This document shows positions 57,814-64,000 of a DNA stretch of 64,000 nt, piece after piece; the first letter of the stretch is position 1, and each line of letters starts with the position of its first letter. Below the pieces are notes generated by a model. It ran no database searches. It was not told where the DNA came from and saw only the letters and a program-made list of their open reading frames with translations. Position numbers and translations under genes: made by a program. The stretch comes from Herbaspirillum sp. DW155 (GTDB lineage: Bacteria > Pseudomonadota > Gammaproteobacteria > Burkholderiales > Burkholderiaceae_D). Location: NCBI RefSeq assembly GCF_037076565.1, contig NZ_AP029028.1:2666001-2730000 (forward strand). The letters run 5' to 3'.

Positions 57814-60732
57814 TTAGCCAGCTGAAAACTGACCAGCCTTCACCGCGGCGGCGAAGTCCAGTTGTCCCAGCAGACCATCCTGCTTGCCGGTATTGGCCGA
57901 TTCCAGTTCCTTGAACAGCTGACCACCATTGGCCATCAAGGCCTGCGCGGCCTGCTGCACTTCAGGCGGAACGGCCTTGAGCTTGCCATCCTTGTCCTGG
58001 TAATAGCCGGTCTCGGCGATGTTCTTCACATCATTGGCCGACAGCAGATCGATCTCGTTGTCCTTCAGGAAGTGATCCATCGTGTTGCCCGCGCTGTAGG
58101 CAGACGGCAGGACGTTGTTGGATTGCGAGATCGTGGGCATGGTGGTGTTGTCGCTCAGGCTGCCGTTCTTGACGGCGGCGGCGAAGTCCAGTTGTCCCAG
58201 CAGGCCGTCCTGCTTGCCGGTGTTGGCCGACTCCAGTTCCTTGAACAGCTTGCCGCCATTGGCCATCAGGGCCTGCGCGGCCTGCTGCACTTCAGGCGGA
58301 ACGGCCTTGAGCTTGCCATCCTTGTCCTGGTAGTAGCCGGTCTCGGCGATGTTCTTCACATCGTTGGCCGACAGCAGATCGATCTTGTTGTCCTTCAGGA
58401 AGTGATCCATCGTGTTGCCCGCGCTGTAGGCAGACGGCAGGACAGTGTTGGGTTGCGAGATCGTGGGCATGGTGGCGTTGCCGCTCAGGCTGCCGTTCTT
58501 GACCGCGGCGGTGAAGTCCAGTTGTCCCAGCAGGCCATCCTGCTTGCCGGTGTTGGCCGACTCCAGTTCCTTGAACAGCTGTCCACCATTGGCCATCAGG
58601 GCTTGAGCGGCCTGCTGCACTTCAGGCGGAACGGCCTTGAGCTTGCCGTCCTTGTCCTGGTAGTAGCCGGTCTCGGCGATGTTCTTCACGTCATTGGCCG
58701 ACAGCAGATCGATCTTGTTGTCCTTCAGGAAGTGATCCATCGTATTGCCCGCGCTGTAGGCAGACGGCAGGACGGTGTTGTCGGCCACGATGGTCGGGGA
58801 ACCGGTCGGCAAGGTCGAGGTATTGTTGTCCAGGCTATGGTTCTTGACCGCGGCGGCGAAGTCCAGTTGTCCCAGCAGGCCATCCTGCTTGCCGGTATTG
58901 GCCGACTCCAGTTCCTTGAACAGCTGACCGCCATTGGCCATCAAGGCCTGAGCGGCTTGCTGCACTTCGGGCGGAACGGCCTTGAGCTTGCCGTCCTTGT
59001 CCTGGTAGTAGCCGGTCTCGGCGATGTTCTTCACATCATTGGCCGACAGCAGATCGATGTTGTTGTCCTTCAGGAAGTGATCCATCGTATTGCCCGCGCT
59101 GTAGGGAGACGGCAGGACGTTGGTGGGCGTGGCAATGGTAGGCATGGTGTTCTGGCTTTCCAGGCTGCCGTTCTTGACGGCGGCGGCGAAGTCCAGTTGT
59201 CCCAGCAGCCCGTCCTGCTTGCCGGTATTGGCCGACTCCAGTTCCTTGAACAGCTGACCGCCATTGGCCATCAAGGCCTGCGCGGCTTGCTGGACTTCAG
59301 GCGGAACGGCCTTGAGCTTGCCATCCTTGTCCTGGTAATAACCGGTCTCGGCGATGTTCTTCACGTCATTGGCCGACAGCAGATCGATCTTGTTGTCCTT
59401 CAGGAAGTGATCCATCGTATTGCCCGCGCTATAGGCCGAGGGCAGCACGATGTTGGGTGTGGCGATGGTGGGCGTGGCGTTCTGGCTGTCCAGGCTGCGA
59501 TTCTTGACGGCGGCGGTGAAGTCCAGTTGTCCCAGCAGGCCATCCTGCTTGCCGGTGTTGGCCGACTCCAGTTCCTTGAACAGCTGACCACCATTGGCCA
59601 TCAGCGCTTGAGCGGCTTGCTGCACTTCAGGTGGAACGGCCTTGAGCTTGCCGTCCTTGTCCTGGTAATAGCCGGTCTCGGCGATGTTCTTCACATCGTT
59701 GGCCGACAGCAGATCGATGTTGTTGTCCTTCAGGAAGTGATCCATCGTATTGCCCGCGCTGTAGGCCGAGGGCAACACGTTGTTGCTGGCGACGCTGGTG
59801 GGGGCATTCCAGCTGCCGATGCTGCGGGTATTGTTGAATCCGTCCAGACTACCGTTCTTGACGGCGGCATCGAAGTCCTTCTGTCCCAGCAGGCCGTCCT
59901 GCACGCCGGTGTTGGCCGATTCGAGCTTCTTGAACAGTTCGCCGCCATTTTCCATCAGTTCCTCGGCCGCCTCACGAACGTTTTCAGGCAGGGGCTTGAG
60001 GTTGCCATCCTTGTCCTTGTAGTAGCCGGTCTGGGCCATATCACGAACGTCATCGGCCGACAGCAGATCGATCTTGTTGTCCTTCATGAAGCTGTCCATC
60101 GTCTTGCCGGCGTCATAACCCGACTGACCGTTGGAGAGCAGACCCCGCATCACTGCCTGCAGCAGAAAGTCGTCCGCCAGGCCGTTGCGCGGCGTCGCAC
60201 GGTTGGTACCGGAATCGTCCGACAGGATTCCCTGACGCCGGGCAGCCGGGAAATCCTTGGGACCGAGCAGGCCATCCTGCTTGCCGGTGTTGGCCGATTC
60301 CAGTTGCTTGAACAGCGCGCCCCCATTGGCCATCAAGACTTGGGCAGCGGCCTGCACATCGGCCGAGACCGGTTTCAGATTGCCGTTCTTGTCCTGGTAA
60401 TAGCCAGTATCGGCGATATCGCTCATCTGCTTGGCCGACAGCAGACCGGTATTGTTTTCCTGCTGGAAGTTGCGGATGGTATTGGCTGCGCTCGCACTCG
60501 ACGCAGTGCGTCCGCCACCCAGGCCCATCAGGCTCAGGATCGCGCCCTTGAAGTTGTCGGGGATGGGTAGATTGTTGACCATATCGGAGGTCGCGTCGTC
60601 GCCCTCCTTCAACAGGATATCGCTGGACTCGGGATCGAGCTGTCCATCCGTTAGAGCACGTGGAAGGAGATTCTCCTGATCAATGTTGTAGGTGGTCGTG
60701 GTGGTGGTCGTGGTGGTGATATTTACCGACAT
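57814..60732 (-). CDS. Large repeat protein with EF-hand-like repeats (HrpF/HrpK-type), candidate T3-secreted protein
   Basis: 972 residues from the ATG at 60732 (GGAGAAA upstream). The N-terminus has nine consecutive Thr (residues about 6-14). Then follow eight repeats of about 110 residues, each with a core of about 80 ('MDHFLKDNKIDLLSANDVKN', 'GYYQDKDGKLKAVPPEVQ', 'ELESANTGKQDGLLGQLDF') and a variable linker. The first repeat is divergent, the second intermediate, the last six nearly identical. DKDGKL and the ANTGKQDGLLGQLDF segment look like paired EF-hand loops, a feature I recall from HrpF/PopF/NopX and HrpK translocator proteins. Unlike those, no hydrophobic C-terminal segment is present. 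Probably secreted; ion binding is possible but the second loop lacks some acidic positions. Confidence 0.75.
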   Translation of the reverse strand: MSVNITTTTTTTTTYNIDQENLLPRALTDGQLDPESSDILLKEGDDATSDMVNNLPIPDNFKGAILSLMGLGGGRTASSASAANTIRNFQQENNTGLLSAKQMSDIADTGYYQDKNGNLKPVSADVQAAAQVLMANGGALFKQLESANTGKQDGLLGPKDFPAARRQGILSDDSGTNRATPRNGLADDFLLQAVMRGLLSNGQSGYDAGKTMDSFMKDNKIDLLSADDVRDMAQTGYYKDKDGNLKPLPENVREAAEELMENGGELFKKLESANTGVQDGLLGQKDFDAAVKNGSLDGFNNTRSIGSWNAPTSVASNNVLPSAYSAGNTMDHFLKDNNIDLLSANDVKNIAETGYYQDKDGKLKAVPPEVQQAAQALMANGGQLFKELESANTGKQDGLLGQLDFTAAVKNRSLDSQNATPTIATPNIVLPSAYSAGNTMDHFLKDNKIDLLSANDVKNIAETGYYQDKDGKLKAVPPEVQQAAQALMANGGQLFKELESANTGKQDGLLGQLDFAAAVKNGSLESQNTMPTIATPTNVLPSPYSAGNTMDHFLKDNNIDLLSANDVKNIAETGYYQDKDGKLKAVPPEVQQAAQALMANGGQLFKELESANTGKQDGLLGQLDFAAAVKNHSLDNNTSTLPTGSPTIVADNTVLPSAYSAGNTMDHFLKDNKIDLLSANDVKNIAETGYYQDKDGKLKAVPPEVQQAAQALMANGGQLFKELESANTGKQDGLLGQLDFTAAVKNGSLSGNATMPTISQPNTVLPSAYSAGNTMDHFLKDNKIDLLSANDVKNIAETGYYQDKDGKLKAVPPEVQQAAQALMANGGKLFKELESANTGKQDGLLGQLDFAAAVKNGSLSDNTTMPTISQSNNVLPSAYSAGNTMDHFLKDNEIDLLSANDVKNIAETGYYQDKDGKLKAVPPEVQQAAQALMANGGQLFKELESANTGKQDGLLGQLDFAAAVKAGQFSAG
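57838..59790. repeat. Six near-identical tandem 330-bp DNA repeats
   Basis: The block beginning GTCCAGTTGTCCCAGCA recurs at about 57856, 58186, 58516, 58861, 59191 and 59521, that is every 330 bases with one 345-base step. The copies differ at scattered third positions and in the linker. A seventh, more diverged copy lies near 59874 and an eighth further up. The high DNA identity suggests recent duplication or gene conversion. Confidence 0.85.
60691..60720 (-). repeat. Poly-threonine trinucleotide tract
   Basis: About nine ACC/ACG codons in a row near the start of the 972-residue gene. Such a tract can expand or shrink by codons without changing frame. Confidence 0.6.
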
Positions 60733-60853
60733 AGATTTCTCCAAAAGATGGTGGACGATCCGCACGCCCGTGGCGCGCGGCAGCACCCATTGCTGGAGAG
60801 GGTCTTCCCCAACGCCATGCCTTCCACTGCCGCAACACCCATGGACTCCCGAA

Positions 60854-60881
60854 TGAGTGACGCCGCGTCTTGCCCGGTTCC
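60854..60881 (-). promoter_or_regulatory. Hrp-box-like sequence upstream of the repeat-protein gene
   Basis: Minus strand: GGAACC (60881-60876), 15-base spacer, TCACTCA (60860-60854), one mismatch to CCACNNA. It lies 122 bases before the ATG at 60732 in a gene-free stretch. One-mismatch matches are expected by chance a few times in 64 kb, so location is the main support. Confidence 0.45.
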
Positions 60882-61005
60882 TTTTTTTGAATGCAGGCGT
60901 CCAGCGCTCACTTGGCCGCCGTCTCCTGAAGATACGACCGACGACAAGCGCGCCTGCCGCGGTTTCGTGACGCGTCGGATGAAGACAGCCATGCCTGCTG
61001 TCGAA

Positions 61006-61557
61006 TTACTGCTGCAGCATCTTGATCAGCAGGTTGCCGGACGAGGCCGCGCTGGTGGAAGGATCATTCGGATCCCACACTTCGTTGCCCCAGTTGACCA
61101 GGCTGCCGATGACAAGATCCTCGGCCAGCTCGCGACCGTTGCGGATCAGGGATTCGCCATCGCGCGAGATTTTTTTCAGCGTGCGCAGATCCATCTCTTC
61201 GACCTGGCCACCGAGCCGCACCGGCGCCTCCGTCGTCTTGACCAGCACCGCGAAAACCTCATCGATCACGGCTGAAATGCCCTCCTGGAGCTGCTTGCGC
61301 AGCAGCTCCATCTCCTGCTCGGACAAGCCGATATTCCTGAGCGCCTCCAGCTGTCGTATGCCCTGCTGATCCTGCTGCTGCGCGGTGTCCGACGCCTGCT
61401 CCATGGATGCGCGCGCTGCCTGGGCCAGCGCGGTGAAGTCAGTGCATGCCGCCGTCGTTTGAGGATCCGGCGGCAGCTGGATGGGGATACGTTTCAGTGG
61501 CCGCTTGAGCTGCGGATCGGGATAGGAAAAGTACATCGTCGATTCGTCACGTTCCAT
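61006..61557 (-). CDS. Unrecognised helical protein, paralogue of 46289-46714
   Basis: 183 residues (alternative ATG at 61536). Helical with Gln/Ala-rich segments ('ASDTAQQQDQQGIRQLEALR', 'QEMELLRKQLQEGISAVIDE'). The C-terminal third matches the 141-residue T3SS-locus protein: 'GRELAEDLVIGSLVN' then 'WDPNDPSTSAASSGNLLIKML'. It lies 15 bases downstream of the J-domain gene, in one operon. No signal peptide. A shared C-terminal module in two proteins, one inside the T3SS core locus, suggests a secreted or assembly-related role. Confidence 0.65.
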   Translation of the reverse strand: MERDESTMYFSYPDPQLKRPLKRIPIQLPPDPQTTAACTDFTALAQAARASMEQASDTAQQQDQQGIRQLEALRNIGLSEQEMELLRKQLQEGISAVIDEVFAVLVKTTEAPVRLGGQVEEMDLRTLKKISRDGESLIRNGRELAEDLVIGSLVNWGNEVWDPNDPSTSAASSGNLLIKMLQQ

Positions 61558-61572
61558 GTCGGATCCTGGCGC

Positions 61573-62781
61573 TCACAGTTTGGCAAAGGCCGGGCTGGCG
61601 AGGAATTTGTAGGCGCGATCGATCTGCTCATACATCTGCTGCGCTACCGCCTTTTCCGCCTCGCTTTTACCCACCTGTTTATCGGAGTGCCAGCGCAAGG
61701 CCAGCCTCTTGTAGTGCTTCTTGATCGTGCTCTGGTCACGCTCGTCCGGTTCCAGCCCCAGTGCGGCAAGAGACTCCGCTGCCAGTTTGTGCAAGTCCTG
61801 TCCGGCGTATTCCTGATCGAAGAAGCCGGTCCGGTTGAAGTCTTCGTTGACCTCGACGAAGACCTCTCCGGTGACGTGATCCTTGACCGTGCGCTCCCGG
61901 CTGACGCCATCTTCCGCAGTACGCCAGTCCGACCTGGAGTGGTGCGCTCCGTTCGTCTGATTGTAGGTTTCGTGCCAGGTCGTCTTGGTCATTTCGTCGT
62001 AGGTGGTTCGCAAGAGCACTCCCTGATCACCCGAGGCGCTCCACGCCGTACAACGATAATGCGTTTGCCGTCCGGGATGGAAGTAGGTCTTCCATTCGAC
62101 AGCGTTCGCATGATCCCGGATCATGCCGACAAACCAGCCTTCGTTATTCGGAACGACCGGAACAAAGATGCTGAAATGTTGCAGCGGTGGTCCCTCGCGT
62201 CGGCTGGTGGTCCAGCGGCGTTGGTAGTTGTGTTCGATCTCGTCACGCTGCTGCCAGCCATCGGCGCCGCTTCTCCAGTCGGTCACGGAGATACGTTCAC
62301 CGGTATCGACATGATGGGTCGCGTTCCATTTCACACCCTCGCTGTGCCACTCCATTCGCTCGACCCGTTCCCTGGCATCGAAATGGGCACCCGGCAGAAT
62401 GCTTGCGCCCGGCGGCAGTAAGTTACGCCAGCGCCGATGGATGGCACGCTCCGCATCATGGGGCTGATGACTGGCGTAGATACCGTATTGCTTGAGCTTG
62501 CTGTAGAGCTTCTGGATCAGCCCGCTCATCTGCACCTGCAACTGAGCCAATCGTTGACGCGCCTCGGCATAAGCCTGCTGCGCACGCGGATGGCTCTGCA
62601 TGCGCCGGGACAGATCAGGGGCATCGAACTTGGTACATTTCTTGTACCAGTCGCTGTTGCGCATGGCGCTGAATGACGAGGACAGCCTGGCTTGCCCTTC
62701 GCGAATCTTGGCACGGCCCTCGCCGCCGACAGAGAAATAGTCGCTGACCGACCGGAAACTGAAATTGTTGTAAATGCTCAT
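61573..62781 (-). CDS. J-domain protein, candidate T3SS effector
   Basis: 402 residues from the ATG at 62781 (GAGGA upstream; a longer frame starts at 62919 but would overrun the hrp-like box). Residues 1-140 are helical and Ser/Arg/Gln-rich; the middle (about 150-300) is rich in Trp, His and Arg with repeated short strands ('ERMEWHSEGVKWNATHHVDT', 'TTYDEMTKTTWHETY'). The C-terminal about 70 residues form a DnaJ-like domain ('TIKKHYKRLALRWHSDKQV', 'YEQIDRAYKFLASPAF'). The catalytic HPD tripeptide of J proteins is HSD here. P. syringae HopI1 is a T3 effector with a C-terminal J domain, so this arrangement has precedent; the HSD change may alter Hsp70 stimulation. Confidence 0.75.
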   Translation of the reverse strand: MSIYNNFSFRSVSDYFSVGGEGRAKIREGQARLSSSFSAMRNSDWYKKCTKFDAPDLSRRMQSHPRAQQAYAEARQRLAQLQVQMSGLIQKLYSKLKQYGIYASHQPHDAERAIHRRWRNLLPPGASILPGAHFDARERVERMEWHSEGVKWNATHHVDTGERISVTDWRSGADGWQQRDEIEHNYQRRWTTSRREGPPLQHFSIFVPVVPNNEGWFVGMIRDHANAVEWKTYFHPGRQTHYRCTAWSASGDQGVLLRTTYDEMTKTTWHETYNQTNGAHHSRSDWRTAEDGVSRERTVKDHVTGEVFVEVNEDFNRTGFFDQEYAGQDLHKLAAESLAALGLEPDERDQSTIKKHYKRLALRWHSDKQVGKSEAEKAVAQQMYEQIDRAYKFLASPAFAKL

Positions 62782-62834
62782 GTTGTTGTCCTCAGAAAGA
62801 AGCGGTGCGGAAATCACGTCGCTGAACTGATTTC

Positions 62835-62862
62835 TGAGTCGCGACAGACTTGTACCGGTTCC
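62835..62862 (-). promoter_or_regulatory. Hrp-box-like sequence upstream of the J-domain gene
   Basis: Minus strand: GGAACC (62862-62857), 15-base spacer, CGACTCA (62841-62835), one mismatch to CCACNNA. It ends 54 bases before the ATG at 62781, an ideal promoter distance. Confidence 0.5.
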
Positions 62863-63063
62863 CTTCATTGCAGGTGCTTGCGCCTGGGCAGGATCTCGCG
62901 ATGAAATGAGGAAGCTCACGGAACGGTCGTTGTCCGTCGTGAGACCTGTGGGCAGCGTCAGCAGGCCGCTTCAACCCGTGCAGAGAAATGACATGCGCCG
63001 GGAACGCATCTCACCACGATGGATGAGGTGGGTTCCCGCCCTCTCCTTGACGCGCACCGTCCC

Positions 63064-64000
63064 TCAGGAAGTGGCAGCCAGCGGTGCCATGTTCAGGTTG
63101 CGCCAGACCGGCATGCGTTGTTCGGCGATGGCCTCGGCCAGATAGCGCAGTTCGGCATCTATTTCGTGCGGTGCTTCCAACGCCACGCCCGCCCGTTCGA
63201 GCTTGGCACCTTGGCGCTGCACGGCTTGCGCCATGGCGTGTACCCAGCCTTCCGGCTGTAGCACCGCATGCCCGGCCTGATCGTAAGCGACCCGCTGCAG
63301 CAGGCTGGATTTCACGCCATTGCCCAGCAATGGCGACGCCAGCGCCTGGAAATGATCGCACTCGCGGGAACGGGCTGCGATCACCCGGTTCAGGCGCGCT
63401 GCCGGAGCCTGATCGTTCCCGGCCGAGGAAAGAAAGAATATTGCCGCTTGCCTGCCCGCCATCAATAAGCCAGCCATCGACGCGACCTCGCGCAAGCCAT
63501 ATCCCCGGCTGCGGATTTCCGGCAGAGCGGCCAGTTCGACCAGCGAATGCGGGCGCTCCAGCAGCGCCTCGATCATCGGATCGGCCAGGCGCGCATCGGC
63601 GTTGATCTTGCCGATCACCAGCGTCAGTTCCAGATTGATCCGTGAGCGAGGCAGGGTGAGCGCCACGCCGCAGCGTTCCAGCCAGGCGTCACGGCGAGCC
63701 GGGCTCATCATGCGCGCGCCGCGGACGTAGATATCCTCGCGGAAAGAGCTGTTGCGCAAATGGTCCCATGCCAGCTCACGCATGCCGCTGTTGGGCAGGC
63801 CGGCCAGCAGGTCGCGTTGTCCCTGTGTCAGGTACAGCTGCGTGAAACTGTTCTCGAGCAGGGCCGAGCCGACATAATCCAGTTTGACCGCAGCCATCGC
63901 CTGGATCACATCGATGGAATACAGCGCATCCCATCCCTGGTTCAGATATTCGTGGGCGAGGTAATCCACGTGTTTGCCGCCCAACATCTCCAGCCGCAGC
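63064..64000 (-). CDS. Methyltransferase-regulatory-domain protein, paralogue 3, 5' end outside window
   Basis: About 312 residues are visible; the frame is open past the ATG at 63987 to the window edge ('LRLE' before it aligns with 'LRLA' in paralogue 2), so the N-terminal methyltransferase domain lies outside. Visible blocks match the C-terminal halves of the proteins at 53931 and 55243: 'AHEYLNQGWDALYSIDVIQ', 'VKLDYVGSALLENSF', 'SSFREDIYVRGARMMSPARR', 'PHSLVELAALPEI' and 'HFQALASPLLGNGVK'. Downstream is the J-domain gene on the same strand. Confidence 0.75.
   Translation of the reverse strand, partial: LRLEMLGGKHVDYLAHEYLNQGWDALYSIDVIQAMAAVKLDYVGSALLENSFTQLYLTQGQRDLLAGLPNSGMRELAWDHLRNSSFREDIYVRGARMMSPARRDAWLERCGVALTLPRSRINLELTLVIGKINADARLADPMIEALLERPHSLVELAALPEIRSRGYGLREVASMAGLLMAGRQAAIFFLSSAGNDQAPAARLNRVIAARSRECDHFQALASPLLGNGVKSSLLQRVAYDQAGHAVLQPEGWVHAMAQAVQRQGAKLERAGVALEAPHEIDAELRYLAEAIAEQRMPVWRNLNMAPLAATS

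Noticed and set aside
57838..59790. Regular repeats as a possible CRISPR array
   Set aside because: The unit is 330 bp, in frame and protein-coding; no short palindromic repeat with unique spacers.
57862..60570. 902-codon open frame on the plus strand with periodic sequence
   Set aside because: Antisense shadow of the repeat protein; the periodicity only mirrors the 330-bp DNA repeats, and the minus frame has the start, ribosome-binding site and EF-hand-like cores.

Overview
The window is a GC-rich (roughly 60 % by eye) proteobacterial region built around a complete Hrp-type type III secretion system (T3SS). The T3SS core gene order, an ECF sigma factor of HrpL type and perfect hrp-box promoters point to a plant-associated bacterium. 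The Liv-type transporter, amidase and chemoreceptor style of the flank suggests a beta-proteobacterium, perhaps Burkholderiales/Oxalobacteraceae (Herbaspirillum-like). That taxonomic guess is an inference from memory and was not tested. No tRNA, rRNA, insertion sequence or CRISPR array was seen.

Layout: (1) 1-3.9 kb, plus strand: the 3' end of an unrecognised gene, a perfect hrp box, a CesT-like chaperone and a 778-residue flavin amine oxidase resembling tryptophan 2-monooxygenase with a long Ser/Thr-rich N-terminal extension, so a candidate effector. (2) 4-12.5 kb: a Liv-type ABC importer (with a fused permease-ATPase), an amidase with an indoleacetamide-hydrolase-like signature, an outer-membrane channel-like protein and a LuxR-type regulator. 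(3) 12.8-14.4 kb: a methyl-accepting chemotaxis protein. (4) 14.4-19.5 kb, minus: a chaperone followed by two large proteins with hydrophobic stretches, which look like T3SS effectors or translocators. (5) 20-32 kb: an R64/TCP-like type IVb pilus cluster (TcpQ/PilL-C, PilN, O, P, Q, R, S, M, V, lytic transglycosylase, PilT-like ATPase) plus an atypical response regulator. (6) 32.4-52.3 kb, minus: the T3SS structural genes from hrpJ down to hrcC, all collinear. (7) 52.6-53.2 kb, plus: HrpL-like sigma factor. (8) 53.3-64 kb, minus: a chaperone, three paralogous SAM methyltransferases (one cut by the window edge), a 972-residue protein with eight EF-hand-like repeats, a J-domain protein with HSD instead of HPD, and small unknowns. 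This is probably an effector island.

How it works together: HrpL would transcribe from GGAACC-N15/16-CCACNNA promoters. Four perfect matches lie in front of the chaperone/amine-oxidase pair, hrpB-hrcJ-hrpD-hrpE, and (in tandem) hrpJ. Weaker matches precede hrpF, the repeat protein and the J-domain protein. The hrpJ end departs from the Pseudomonas syringae plan: HrpJ is followed by TyeA-like, SycN-like, YscX-like and YscY-like proteins before HrcV, the order of the Yersinia yopN-tyeA-sycN-yscX-yscY-yscV operon. The window therefore holds a Hrp1-type machine with a Ysc-type gatekeeper block and several unfamiliar candidate effectors.
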